Source: Olivibacter domesticus | Lineage (GTDB): Bacteria; Bacteroidota; Bacteroidia; Sphingobacteriales; Sphingobacteriaceae | Direction: 5' to 3' | NCBI RefSeq assembly: GCF_900109575.1 | Contig: NZ_FOAF01000001.1 | Coordinates: forward strand, 901,662-965,661 | DNA: 64,000 nucleotides | In this document: piece by piece, positions 45,561 to 55,571 of the stretch | Layout of the letters: each line of letters begins with the position of its first letter | How positions within the stretch are numbered: the first letter of the stretch is position 1 | Notes under the pieces: generated by a model | Told to the model about the DNA's origin: nothing | Database searches by the model: none | Seen by the model: the letters and a program-made list of their open reading frames with translations, nothing else | Position numbers and translations under genes: made by a program

Positions 45561-47540
45561 TTACTCTCCGTTATTATTCCTTTTATAAACTAATAATCTC
45601 AATGCATTAAACACGACAATTAAAGTAGAGCCTTCGTGAGCCATAATTGCTGGACCGATGGATGCGATTTCAAAAATTGTGAGTGGGATAAGCAATGCAA
45701 CTACACCTAAACTGATCCACAAATTTTGTTTGATAATTTTTTTTGTTTTCCGACTTAGACCAATAGCAAAAGGTAAGGACTCCAATCTATCAGCCATTAA
45801 AGCGATATCCGCCGTTTCTAGAGCTACATCAGAGCCCGCTGCTCCCATCGCTATACCAACGGTGCTTTTTACCATAGCTGGGGCATCATTCACTCCGTCA
45901 CCAACCATTGCAACTTTTCCTTCTGTTTTTATGAGCTCTTTAATAGATCTAACTTTGTCTTCGGGCATAAGATCGCCTAACGGGTCGGTTATACCAATTT
46001 CTTCTGCAACAGCATCCGCTACCGACTGATTGTCGCCTGTCAACATGATCATCCGCTTGATTCCTAATTTGCCAAGAGCTAGGAGCATTTCCCTCGCCCC
46101 CTCTCTCGTTTTATCCCTCACCGAAATAATTCCCAAAAATTGCTCGTCTTTTTTTACCAGCATTACGGTTTGCCCCTCGCCTTCCAGTTTTTCTACCTGC
46201 TCTTTATACTCTTCCGGTAACCCATTCTTATCTTCAGAAAAAAGTGCTTTGTTACCAATTAATATTTTAGATCCTTTTACCATTCCGCTAAGCCCTCTGC
46301 CTGAGATGCTTTGCACTTCAGTTGCATTGGTTGTTGGGTAAATTGCTGATTTTTCACGCAACCCTTTAACAATTGCCTGTGCAACAGGATGGTCACTTTG
46401 CTGCTCCATGGCGATGACGATTTCATAAAAATCGGAAACTTTAGTATCGTTTAATATAACCGTGTTAACTAAGACCGGTTTACCCTCCGTTAATGTTCCT
46501 GTTTTGTCAAATGCGACTGCTTGCAACGCACCTAGATCTTCAAGTGGCCTACCCCCTTTTATTAGCACTCCTCCCTTTGCCGCCCGTGCCACACCGCTTA
46601 ACACGGCACTGGGGGTAGAAATAGCTAAGGCGCAAGGACTTGCGGCTACCAGCACTGACATTGCCCTATAAAAACTTTCTTTGAAAGTCTCATCTACTAT
46701 CAAAAAAGCAAAACAAAGCAAACACACTAATAATAAAACTGCTGGCACAAAATAGCGTTGAAATCGATCTGTTAGCAGCTGTGTTGGAGATTTCTGACTC
46801 TCCGCATCATTTACCAATTGAATCAGTCTTGCAATGGTAGAATCCTGTGATTTTTTTATAACCTTAACCTCTAAAGCCTTATTGCCGTTAATCGTTCCGG
46901 CAAACACCCTATTTTTTGCTTCTATGTTTGCTTGTTTTAAGTAATCTTTTTTAGGATCTTCAATGGGTGATTTATCAACCGGCATACTTTCGCCGGTAAT
47001 AGGAGCCTGATTGACGGCACTTTCCCCTTTTACCACAAGACCATCGGCAGGTATCTTACTGTTTGGTTTAATAAGTATGGTGTCTCCTATCTGGAGATCT
47101 TCTATAGGAACTTCCAGCTCCTTATTATTCGCCCTTATGAGAAGGGCCGTTGGCGGTGCTAAATCTGTTAGGGCTTCTATAGATTTTTTAGCTTTTCCCA
47201 TAGCATAATGTTCCAGAGCATGCCCTAAGCTAAAGAGAAATAGTAAAAGGGCTCCTTCGGCCCATTTGCCTAAAAAAGCTGCGCCAATAGCGGCTGCCAG
47301 CATTAGAAAGTCTATTTCAAAACCTCCCTTAGCAATTGTTTTGATAGCATCTTTTGCAGTAAAAAAACCACCAAAAAAATACGCTGTTAAAAAGCAAAAT
47401 AGGTTAACACCCGCTGATGCGGATGTCAGGGTGGCTAAGATGTATCCTATACCTAGTGCTAACCCGGAACACAGGGCGAAAAGTAATTCGCTGTTACGGA
47501 ATAATGTTTGTTGATGATGATGCTTATTTGGTGTTTCCAT
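45561..47540 (-). CDS. P1B-4 type heavy-metal-translocating ATPase
   Basis: Inner-membrane metal pump of about 660 residues. The phosphorylated aspartate is Asp345 (AFDKTGTLTEGKP), the actuator motif is TGESMPVDKS, and the ATP-hinge is MVGDGVNDAPA. The transmembrane metal site reads Ser301-Pro-Cys303 instead of Cys-Pro-Cys, and TM8 carries HEGST (His635); both identify subgroup P1B-4 (Co, Fe(II), Zn export). No cysteine-rich N-terminal metal domain, only a few His (HHHQQ). Start ATG 47540 (METPNKHHHQ) is chosen; the frame opens earlier but would overlap the adaptor gene. Last gene of the efflux operon. Confidence 0.92.
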   Translation of the reverse strand: METPNKHHHQQTLFRNSELLFALCSGLALGIGYILATLTSASAGVNLFCFLTAYFFGGFFTAKDAIKTIAKGGFEIDFLMLAAAIGAAFLGKWAEGALLLFLFSLGHALEHYAMGKAKKSIEALTDLAPPTALLIRANNKELEVPIEDLQIGDTILIKPNSKIPADGLVVKGESAVNQAPITGESMPVDKSPIEDPKKDYLKQANIEAKNRVFAGTINGNKALEVKVIKKSQDSTIARLIQLVNDAESQKSPTQLLTDRFQRYFVPAVLLLVCLLCFAFLIVDETFKESFYRAMSVLVAASPCALAISTPSAVLSGVARAAKGGVLIKGGRPLEDLGALQAVAFDKTGTLTEGKPVLVNTVILNDTKVSDFYEIVIAMEQQSDHPVAQAIVKGLREKSAIYPTTNATEVQSISGRGLSGMVKGSKILIGNKALFSEDKNGLPEEYKEQVEKLEGEGQTVMLVKKDEQFLGIISVRDKTREGAREMLLALGKLGIKRMIMLTGDNQSVADAVAEEIGITDPLGDLMPEDKVRSIKELIKTEGKVAMVGDGVNDAPAMVKSTVGIAMGAAGSDVALETADIALMADRLESLPFAIGLSRKTKKIIKQNLWISLGVVALLIPLTIFEIASIGPAIMAHEGSTLIVVFNALRLLVYKRNNNGE

Positions 47541-47586
47541 ATCTTTAAAATAAGAAGAGGTCATATATAAGGAATATGAGCGACAG

Positions 47587-48843
47587 CTAGTGACTATGGG
47601 TGTTACCACCATCCATTTTTGCTTGTATAAAAACAGCTCCCGAGGTGGCAACTTTTACGTTGTTGGGGATCGGATCTAACGGAATCACTTGCGTATATCC
47701 CAAGGATGAAACGCCTTTTTTAATTTGGGCGCGTTTAAAGATGTATTCAATTACTGTTTTATTTTCACGCCTGTTAACTTTTTGCTTTGCTACATAAAAT
47801 AAATAGTTTTTACCCTCTTTATTCACAATTCCTTCCGTTGGGATTGCACTTACTAGTTGACTGCCTGTACCCACCACTACGTTTACACCCATCCCATCTA
47901 TTAAGCCATTTTTGTTTTCGACTATTCGGGCATGAATGGCTATCGCCTTATTTTCACCTTCAAATGAACTTCCTACTTTATCGACGATTGCCTGTCCTAT
48001 TTTAGATGGATTATTAGACAAACTAAACGTTACTTCCTGTCCAACTCGAACCTTATCAATATCCTTTTCATAAATATAGATATCTAAATCTACTTCGGCA
48101 TTATTAATGATATTGGCCATTACGGCTCCTGCATCGGCATTACCACCGATTTCCATTTGAATATTGGAAATTGTACCACTGATAGGTGCTACCAAACTGA
48201 TTGTTGCTCGGATATTCTCAGCAGTTAGCTTGTTCGCATTAATGCCTGCTAGTGCTAATTGCTTTTGGATGGAAGCTTTTCGTATTTTTTGCTGCGTGAA
48301 TTGCGACTTTATGTTTTGGTAGTTCTTAAGCGCGCCTGCATTTCCTCGCATCAACTCATCTTGTCTTTCCAACTCAATCTTTGTCAAATCTAAATTGTTT
48401 ATTAATGTAAGATATTCTTCCTGTAGGGAAATGATCTGAGGATTTACCAATGTTGCCAACAATTGTCCTTTTCTAACGATTGCACCAGGTGAAATATAGA
48501 TTGCTTGAATTCTTCCTCCATATAGGGATGTTACAGAGGCTTTGTCTTGATTATGCACTCTGATAAAGCCCACAGCTTGCAAGCCATTTTTTAAGTTTTT
48601 CCGCTCTATAAGGCCAATCTTACCATCTATGGCTTTTAATTGGTCTTCATAGATACTAATATCTTCTTGCTGTTCCGTGGTATCTGTATGTGTTGTTTCG
48701 GCTATCGGGCTTGTCTCTTTAGGAGATTTTTTATTCTCTTTATCAGCAGTACTGAGCTGACAAGAAATTAGGAATGGAATCATGAAAAAACATCCCATTA
48801 TTGCAATTGTCTTCATGTTTATATCTTTTATTGAACTTATCAT
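47587..48843 (-). CDS. CzcB/CusB-type periplasmic adaptor (lipoprotein)
   Basis: Membrane-fusion protein of about 418 residues linking the CzcA pump to the outer membrane. Lipobox FLISC; the start could also be an ATG at 48816. The lipoyl domain YGGRIQAIYISPGAIVRKG, a helical hairpin (about 150-215), the APISGTISNIQMEIG half and barrel domains are in the usual order. It ends in a short histidine tail (NTHSH) and has an acidic, Thr-rich segment after the lipobox. The His tail and the operon with a CzcA-type pump indicate divalent-metal export. Confidence 0.92.
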   Translation of the reverse strand: MISSIKDINMKTIAIMGCFFMIPFLISCQLSTADKENKKSPKETSPIAETTHTDTTEQQEDISIYEDQLKAIDGKIGLIERKNLKNGLQAVGFIRVHNQDKASVTSLYGGRIQAIYISPGAIVRKGQLLATLVNPQIISLQEEYLTLINNLDLTKIELERQDELMRGNAGALKNYQNIKSQFTQQKIRKASIQKQLALAGINANKLTAENIRATISLVAPISGTISNIQMEIGGNADAGAVMANIINNAEVDLDIYIYEKDIDKVRVGQEVTFSLSNNPSKIGQAIVDKVGSSFEGENKAIAIHARIVENKNGLIDGMGVNVVVGTGSQLVSAIPTEGIVNKEGKNYLFYVAKQKVNRRENKTVIEYIFKRAQIKKGVSSLGYTQVIPLDPIPNNVKVATSGAVFIQAKMDGGNTHSH

Positions 48844-48849
48844 TTTGAA

Positions 48850-51800
48850 TTATTTACCTATCAAATAATTGAGCGATATTATAGATTGATTATATTTATT
48901 GAGCGTCTCTAAATATTGCAAATGTGTATTAAAGGCCTGTTCGATATTTTGCGTATAGGCAATGTAATCAATTTCGCCTTTTCGATAACCGAGCCTTGAT
49001 GAGGAAATCAACTCATTTGCTTCTTCCAGTCCTCCAGATTCGTAAAATTCAACTGCTGATCTAAGCTGTCGGTAATAACTCAATTGTTGCAGATAAGAAG
49101 TTTTCATATTCATTAAGGTCTGCTCATAGTTATAGGTGGAAGCTTCAGTAGCTAATTTGGCAGCTTTTACTCTAGCTTTCTGTGCATTCATATTGAACAC
49201 AGGAATAGTAATTCCAAAAGAAACCCCAGCTATTCGCGTATTTTGACCATAAGATTTATCGATTCCTTCTGGGTTCCAATTCGCAAAAATCAGTTGTTGT
49301 TGATACCCTAAGGTAATGTCTGGTAAAATGCTCGTTCGTTGCACTTTTAAATTTTCTTCGCTCAATTTTAGTTGTTGAGCCGCAAACAACAATAAGGGAT
49401 TACTTTTAATGAATGCTGTATCTGTTAACTTTTCCAACTCCATTTTGAATCGCCCTTTCTTAGGCGTATCGTAAATGAACTCGCTGTTTAAAAGTTTTTT
49501 CATTTCTTGTAGTGCGACTACCTTATAGGCCTGTGCCTGTTGCTTCCATAACTGTAATTGACGATAGCGGTTTGTTGCTGCAAGCAATTCTGTTTTAGAG
49601 GTTTCGCCCGTTTTGTGTCGTAACCCTGCAATTTTTAGAAATTCGTTTAATATACTATCCTGCTTTTCCCATAAAACAAGCGATTGATTGGCGAAAAGAA
49701 GATTTGAAAAAGCTACTCGAACATCTTTAATTAATTCGTTTGAAGTAATATCTACGCGCTTTCTTTCTAAATTGGTTTGCTCTTTCAGTAGCCTTGTTTT
49801 TCTGACATATACAGTTGGAAAGCTAAAAGTTTGACCAACACCAATGTTATTATCAGGACTTACACCTTCAAGTGGAGATTGAGCTATCGAAATAGCCAGA
49901 TTTCCCGGATCGAAGGCTGTTTTTTCTAACGCACTCTGTTGTAGAACATTTAAATTTGCCTCTTTTAGCCCAGGATTATTCTTTAATGCCAGTTCAATTG
50001 CCGCTTGTAAATCAATCTCCCTTTCAGCTGCTATCTGTTGTGCATAGGTTGTTTTGGGGATCATGGTTAAACCCACAACCGTTAAGCATATTATCGGGAT
50101 AAAACTATTCGCCATGCGGGTAATGGCTTTTCTCCCTGTGGAATAAAAAAGAAAGTAGAGAATTGGGATTACAAATAATGTTAAAAATGTTGCCGATACC
50201 AACCCTCCAATCACTACAGTAGCTAAGGGTTTTTGCACTTCCGCTCCAGCGCCAGATGAAAGAGCCATGGGAAGAAAGCCCAAGGAAGCAACGGTGGCGG
50301 TCATCAAAACGGGTCTTAATCTTATCGATGTACCTTCCAAGATTCTTCGGAGAATATTCGTATGGCCCGACTTTTTTATCTGGTTGAAAGTACTGATTAA
50401 AACGATTCCATTGAGAACAGCCACTCCAAATAAAGCAATAAAACCTACTCCTGCTGAGATACTGAAAGGCATTCCACGCAATTCAAGCGCAAGCATTCCT
50501 CCAATTGTGGACATCGGAATAGCTGTAAATATGAGAATAGATTCTTTTACTGAGCCGAACGTAAAGAACAACAATGTAAAGATCATAGCCAAGGCAATTG
50601 GCACCGCAATCATCAATCGGGATTTTGCCTCTTGCAGATTCTCGAATTGCCCACCGAAGGTATAAAAATAACCCTCAGGAAGCTTCAGATCGGCGTTTAG
50701 TTTTGCCTTTATATCATCTACCACACTTTGCACATCACGACCAACTACATTAAAACCGACCACAATGCGTCTTTTGGCATCATCTCGACTTATTTGTGCT
50801 GGGCCTTCTTTGAAGGCGATATTGGCCAACTGCGAAAGCATAACCTGCCCACCACCAGGAATAGAAACAAATAAATTTTGTACATCTTCAATACCTTGTT
50901 TGGCGGTGCTGTCTAACCGAACTACGAGATCAAATCTGCGTTCGTTCTCATAAATTAGTCCCGCGGTTGCTCCAGCAAAAGCAGTGCTTAAAGTAGTATT
51001 TAAGTCTTTTATGGTCACTCCATAACGTGCAATTTGGTCATAATTATATTCAACGGTAATCTGTGGTAAACCAGTTGTTGGTTCTGGAATTACACCTGAA
51101 ACGCCAGGTATGGAAGCGATACTAGCGGCTACTCTTTTTGAATATGCTGCAAGAACATCCATATCTTCGCCAAATATTTTCACTGCCACATCTTGCCTGA
51201 TCCCAGTCATCAGCTCATTGAAACGCATCTGTATGGGCTGATTCGCCTCCATGTATACTCCAGGCAGCAATTTCAATGCTTCTTCCATATCCGCAGCCAG
51301 CTGGTCATACGTTCGCCCGCTATTCCACTCCTGCTGGTCTTTTAGTATAACCATCATATCTGATGCCTCCGGCGGCATAGGGTCTGTTGGTACTTCTGCA
51401 GAACCCGTTTTTCCTACCACCATTTTAACTTCGTCAAATGATTTTATAATTCGAGCGGCTTTCATGGATGTTTCGATACTTTGAGATAAGGACGCTCCTT
51501 GAGGCAGAACACATTGAAATGCAAAATCGCCCTCCTTTAATTGAGGAATGAATTCGGCACCCATTTTAGAAAATAAATAGGCTACTCCTGCAAACACCAA
51601 TACTGTAGCTATCAATACTCCATACTTCATGCGTAGTGCACCTTTAAGTAAAGGGGTATAAAAGTGCTGAATCTTTACCATCATTTTATCTGAAAAACTC
51701 TTTTTGACAATAGGTTTTTTCGAAAGAAATAGGGCACACATCATAGGTATATAGGTCATCGAGAGTATTAATGCTCCTATGATAGCGAAACTTACGGTTT

Positions 51801-53235
51801 GGGCCATTGGACGAAACATCTTACCCTCTATGCCACTAAGTGTTAGGATCGGGATGTAAACCATCAGTATAATGATCTCTCCAAAGGCAGCGCTGGTTCT
51901 GATTTTCACCGCCGATTCATATACTTCGTTATCCATTTCTGATTGACTTAGCGTCTTAATTGACTTCCTTAGACCTAAATGGTGTATCGTAGCCTCAACA
52001 ACAATGACTGCACCATCTACAATTAAACCGAAATCGATTGCTCCTAAACTCATGAGATTAGCACTTACACCAAAAATATTCATAAGTGAGAGTGCAAAAA
52101 GCATTGATAATGGAATGGCCGATGCTACAATGAAGCCTGCCCGTAGATTACCTAAGAATATAACCAAAACAAAAATGACAATCAACGCACCTTCTATTAG
52201 ATTATTTCTTACTGTATTGATTGCTCGTGTTACTAAATCTGTACGGTCTAAATAGGCTTCTATAACCACATCTTCGGGAAGTGACTTTTGGATAGTAATC
52301 ATACGGTTTTTAACAGACTGAACTACTTCTGCACTATTTGATCCCTTCAACATCATAACAACACCACCTACTGCTTCACGTTCACCATTGTAAGTCAACG
52401 CCCCATATCTTACAGCCCCGCCGAACCTCGGTGTGGCAACATCCTTGATGAGCACAGGAATACCTTCATTATTCTTCTTTATTACGATGTTTCCGACATC
52501 TTCTAAGCTATTAGCGAGGCCAAGAGAGCGTATGTAATAGGCATTTGGTTTTTTATCTATATAAGCTCCTCCTGTATTCTCATTATTATTTTGCAGTGCA
52601 GCGAATATCTCGGCAATGCTGATACGTTGTGCCCGAAGTTGATCTGGTTTTATAGCTACTTCATACTGTTTCAATATTCCACCGAAACCATTCACCTCCG
52701 CTACGCCGGGTGTACCATATAGTTGTCGCGCTACAATCCAATCTTGCATCGTTCGAAGATCGGTAGTTGAATACTTTCGCTCACTACCTGGCTTTGGATG
52801 AATAACGTATTGGTATATCTCTCCTAAGCCAGTACTAATGGGACCAAGAGTGGGTTCTCCAATTTCTAACGGAATTTGACCTTGAGCCCCCTTTAACCTT
52901 TCGCTGATCTGTTGCCTTGCCCAATAGATATCTGCGGATTCGTCAAAAACAACCGTTATAACAGAAAGGCCAAAACGACTGATACTGCGCATTTCGACCA
53001 ATTTTGGAACAGTAGCGACCGACTGTTCGATAGGAAAAGTTACCGAACGCTCCACTTCTTGTGCAGCGAGACTGGGTGTACTGGTAATAATCTGTACCTG
53101 ATTATTGGTAATATCAGGCAATGCATCTATAGGAAGTTTACTGGCAGACCAGATGCCCCATCCTACAAGCGCCAACGTAAAGACGCCAACTATCAGCTTA
53201 TTCTTTATGCTGAAAAGAATGATTTTATTTAACAT
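48850..53235 (-). CDS. CzcA-type metal RND pump fused to a TolC-type channel
   Basis: A 1461-residue fusion. Residues 1 to about 1037 form an HME-family RND pump: TM4 reads DFGLIVDGAVIVVE with Asp401, Asp407 and Glu414, the charged triad of CzcA (divalent Co/Zn/Cd) rather than of CusA (monovalent Cu/Ag). After a hydrophobic, signal-like linker (about 1042-1065, IPIICLTVVGLTMIPKTTYA), residues 1075-1461 are a CzcC-like outer-membrane factor (IDLQAAIELALKNNPGLKEA; SRLGYRKGEIDYIAYTQNIE). The pump and channel lie in different membranes, so processing in the linker or a periplasm-spanning link is needed. This architecture recurs in Bacteroidota metal operons. No stop or frameshift separates the parts. 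Confidence 0.93.
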   Translation of the reverse strand: MLNKIILFSIKNKLIVGVFTLALVGWGIWSASKLPIDALPDITNNQVQIITSTPSLAAQEVERSVTFPIEQSVATVPKLVEMRSISRFGLSVITVVFDESADIYWARQQISERLKGAQGQIPLEIGEPTLGPISTGLGEIYQYVIHPKPGSERKYSTTDLRTMQDWIVARQLYGTPGVAEVNGFGGILKQYEVAIKPDQLRAQRISIAEIFAALQNNNENTGGAYIDKKPNAYYIRSLGLANSLEDVGNIVIKKNNEGIPVLIKDVATPRFGGAVRYGALTYNGEREAVGGVVMMLKGSNSAEVVQSVKNRMITIQKSLPEDVVIEAYLDRTDLVTRAINTVRNNLIEGALIVIFVLVIFLGNLRAGFIVASAIPLSMLFALSLMNIFGVSANLMSLGAIDFGLIVDGAVIVVEATIHHLGLRKSIKTLSQSEMDNEVYESAVKIRTSAAFGEIIILMVYIPILTLSGIEGKMFRPMAQTVSFAIIGALILSMTYIPMMCALFLSKKPIVKKSFSDKMMVKIQHFYTPLLKGALRMKYGVLIATVLVFAGVAYLFSKMGAEFIPQLKEGDFAFQCVLPQGASLSQSIETSMKAARIIKSFDEVKMVVGKTGSAEVPTDPMPPEASDMMVILKDQQEWNSGRTYDQLAADMEEALKLLPGVYMEANQPIQMRFNELMTGIRQDVAVKIFGEDMDVLAAYSKRVAASIASIPGVSGVIPEPTTGLPQITVEYNYDQIARYGVTIKDLNTTLSTAFAGATAGLIYENERRFDLVVRLDSTAKQGIEDVQNLFVSIPGGGQVMLSQLANIAFKEGPAQISRDDAKRRIVVGFNVVGRDVQSVVDDIKAKLNADLKLPEGYFYTFGGQFENLQEAKSRLMIAVPIALAMIFTLLFFTFGSVKESILIFTAIPMSTIGGMLALELRGMPFSISAGVGFIALFGVAVLNGIVLISTFNQIKKSGHTNILRRILEGTSIRLRPVLMTATVASLGFLPMALSSGAGAEVQKPLATVVIGGLVSATFLTLFVIPILYFLFYSTGRKAITRMANSFIPIICLTVVGLTMIPKTTYAQQIAAEREIDLQAAIELALKNNPGLKEANLNVLQQSALEKTAFDPGNLAISIAQSPLEGVSPDNNIGVGQTFSFPTVYVRKTRLLKEQTNLERKRVDITSNELIKDVRVAFSNLLFANQSLVLWEKQDSILNEFLKIAGLRHKTGETSKTELLAATNRYRQLQLWKQQAQAYKVVALQEMKKLLNSEFIYDTPKKGRFKMELEKLTDTAFIKSNPLLLFAAQQLKLSEENLKVQRTSILPDITLGYQQQLIFANWNPEGIDKSYGQNTRIAGVSFGITIPVFNMNAQKARVKAAKLATEASTYNYEQTLMNMKTSYLQQLSYYRQLRSAVEFYESGGLEEANELISSSRLGYRKGEIDYIAYTQNIEQAFNTHLQYLETLNKYNQSIISLNYLIGK

Positions 53236-53319
53236 AAATTACACTTAAAATCCAAGAAATATTAAAACAGGATAGTGTGTAATGAAAAAAGAATTACATC
53301 AGACCCGATAGGTCCAATG

Positions 53320-53733
53320 CTACACTATCCTAAAAGAGAATAGCATTTCTTGTTGAGGCGGCTGCCAAATACTAAATCGGGGTTCGTTGGGGAAGTATAT
53401 GTTGAAAGGAATAATATGCTTGACGATCTGATAATTTAGAAAAGACCAGTCATATGCCGAGGAAACCATTTTTAAAAGCTGTATCGAATATCCACAACTT
53501 TCGGAATGGTGATGATCACATGGAAATTTACGTTCATGAGCATGCTCATCAGACGGATGGTTTTCAGCACCTTGAATATGTTCATCGATAAAGCTAAGTA
53601 AAGACACTTGTCCATGCTCAAGTAGGTGATGAGAAAAATGAGCAGGGACAGATACAAAGAACAAAATAGCATCTTTCGGAATCACTATCCAAATAAAAAA
53701 ATATATAATGCTAATTTTCTTTAATATTGCCAT
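53320..53733 (-). CDS. Histidine-rich small protein heading the metal-efflux operon
   Basis: A 137-residue protein with an N-terminal hydrophobic segment (ISIIYFFIWIVIPKDAILFFVS), probably a signal peptide or anchor. The middle holds many His and Cys residues (HAHERKFPCDHHHSESCGYS) suited to metal binding. Comparable proteins precede czc operons in other Bacteroidota. It starts the operon; CzcA follows 84 bases downstream. It may buffer or sense periplasmic metal; that is inference. Confidence 0.75.
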   Translation of the reverse strand: MAILKKISIIYFFIWIVIPKDAILFFVSVPAHFSHHLLEHGQVSLLSFIDEHIQGAENHPSDEHAHERKFPCDHHHSESCGYSIQLLKMVSSAYDWSFLNYQIVKHIIPFNIYFPNEPRFSIWQPPQQEMLFSFRIV

Positions 53734-53844
53734 CGCTAATCTTTAGCTATTGCTGTAAAGCTATCAAATATTCATCATTTTAGCAAAAAGCGAGCCGAAT
53801 TTTAAATATTTTAAGTTATAGATAGATGAGCCCCCATACCAATC

Positions 53845-54735
53845 ATGAAAACATTATTTAAGCAAGGAAGGTATATTATTACCGGTGTTATTTTTGCCAT
53901 ACTTTGGTCATCAGCTTCCATAGCTACGAAGTGGGGTCTGGAAGCTTCACAGCCTTTTGTACTGGCAATTGTCCGTTTTGTAATTGCGGGTACTATCATG
54001 GTTTTTTTAACACATGTTATTTTCCGTCATAGACTTCCTTCTGGCAAAGAATGGAGACAACTCTTTATTTATGGTGTTTTAAATATCGGCGTTTACCTAG
54101 GACTTTATGTACTAGCCATGCAGCACGTTTCAGCCGGCCTTGGCTCATTGTTCCCTGCTACCAGCCCCGTCTTTGTTAGCATTATATCCGCGATAGTATA
54201 TCAACAAAAGATAAAAAGGGAAACGATTCTCAGCCTTGGATTGTGTTTAATAGGAATTATGATAGCTTCATATCCTTTACTTTTGAAAAGTTATGCTTCA
54301 ACTATCGGGCTGATGTTATTACTGTTAAGTATGTTATCTTATTCTTTTGGTTCTGTTTATTTTTCGAGAAAATATTGGGCAGATTTGCACATCCTTACTA
54401 TCAACGGTTGGCAAACGATACTTGGGGGAGTTCTATTGTTACCTTTAATGCTTTTTTACTACGACACTACTTTAAATGAATTCAATACCAAATTTTTAGG
54501 AGCTGTTATTTGGTTGGCTATAATTGTTTCTATTGGAGCCGTTCAATTATGGCTCTATCTAATAAAAGAGGATGCAATTAGATCTTCCTTTTGGCTTTTT
54601 CTTTGTCCCATTTTTGGGTTTATAATGGCGTGGCTCTTTATGAATGAACCTATAAATGTTTTTACAATTCTAGGTGTTTCTTTAGTGATTTTAGGACTAT
54701 ATACCGTTCAGAGAAAAAATTTTAGTAATAAATGA
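53845..54735 (+). CDS. EamA/DMT-superfamily transporter
   Basis: A 296-residue protein with ten hydrophobic segments and two EamA repeats: first repeat from about residue 10 (TGVIFAILWSSASIATKWGLEA) to 140, second from about 150 to 290 (MLSYSFGSVYFSRKYWA, GVSLVILGLYTVQRK). Family members export amino acids, metabolites or drugs. Substrate not predictable. Single gene divergent from the metal-efflux operon, 111 bases away. Confidence 0.9.
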   Translation: MKTLFKQGRYIITGVIFAILWSSASIATKWGLEASQPFVLAIVRFVIAGTIMVFLTHVIFRHRLPSGKEWRQLFIYGVLNIGVYLGLYVLAMQHVSAGLGSLFPATSPVFVSIISAIVYQQKIKRETILSLGLCLIGIMIASYPLLLKSYASTIGLMLLLLSMLSYSFGSVYFSRKYWADLHILTINGWQTILGGVLLLPLMLFYYDTTLNEFNTKFLGAVIWLAIIVSIGAVQLWLYLIKEDAIRSSFWLFLCPIFGFIMAWLFMNEPINVFTILGVSLVILGLYTVQRKNFSNK

Positions 54736-54925
54736 GGTGTATTCGTATTGTTTTATTTCAAAGATTTTTCATATCGTTTATACCTCTATCAATTATCATT
54801 ATGGATGTCAGCTAATATTTGGAGAGCTGCTTAAATATAGTGTATAACATCATAGTGTACATCATCAACTTAAGTTTGAGAAATAAAAAACTATAAAAGA
54901 CATTGGTAATAAATAACTTAATTAT

Positions 54926-54933
54926 TATGTTTG
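54926..54933 (+). promoter_or_regulatory. -7 box of the DUF1508 gene
   Basis: TATGTTTG matches TAnnTTTG. Initiation near 54940 lies after the TTG at 54931 where the open frame could begin, so it decides for the ATG at 54955. Confidence 0.5.
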
Positions 54934-54954
54934 TTAAATAATAAACTTATTGTT

Positions 54955-55284
54955 ATGGGAAAATTTGTTATTAAAACAGCTAAAAACGGCCAATTTCATT
55001 TTAATCTAAAGGCTGACAACGGCCAGGTTATTCTTTCAAGTGAACAGTATACTACTAAATCTGCTTGTACTAATGGTATTTCCTCTGTAAAGGAAAATGC
55101 TAAGGTAGACGAACGGTATGATAGTAAACAATCCAGTAATGGAAAGTACTTTTTTAATCTGAAAGCTCGTAATGGTCAAATAATTGGTACCAGCGAAATG
55201 TATGAATCCACCTCTGGACGTGATAATGGTATTAACTCCGTTAAGAAGAATGCACCTGATGCTTCGATAATTGACGAGGATTAA
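54955..55284 (+). CDS. DUF1508 (YegP-like) protein, two repeats
   Basis: A small soluble protein of 109 residues made of two DUF1508 repeats: residues 1-50 (KFVIKTAKNGQFHFNLKADNGQVILSSE form) and 55-105 (NGKYFFNLKARNGQIIGTSE form), each ending in a G-I-xSVKxNA segment. The domain is a beta-beta-alpha unit whose function is unknown; E. coli YegP is the relative. The ATG at 54955 (MGKFVIK) is the start. Single gene with its own promoter and terminator. Confidence 0.88.
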   Translation: MGKFVIKTAKNGQFHFNLKADNGQVILSSEQYTTKSACTNGISSVKENAKVDERYDSKQSSNGKYFFNLKARNGQIIGTSEMYESTSGRDNGINSVKKNAPDASIIDED

Positions 55285-55338
55285 ACACTAATAGAAATTC
55301 AGGCAATTTTTTACAGATAAATTACTATCTATTATTTA

Positions 55339-55379
55339 AAGTCATGTATTTGCCAATTGGTAAATGCATGACTTTTTTA
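55339..55379 (+). terminator. Terminator of the DUF1508 gene
   Basis: AAGTCATG/CATGACTT 8-bp stem, extended by ATTT/AAAT with one mismatch, followed by a six-T run, 54 bases after the stop codon. Confidence 0.8.
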
Positions 55380-55571
55380 TTTCTTATAGCTAATTTTCTT
55401 CTCTATCACGTTTTTGTTTTTGAACGCAATACGATCAACATCAGCTCATCAATTAGAAACAAATCCAAACATATACTTTGTATATTTCCTGTTCTTAAAA
55501 GAAAAAGTGTTAACTTTATTTGAGAAGAATATTATACCTCTGAAAATATAATCTACAGAAAACTACTTTTT

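Noticed and set aside
52912-53232. 106-residue frame opposite czcA
   Set aside because: Shadow of the pump N-terminus.
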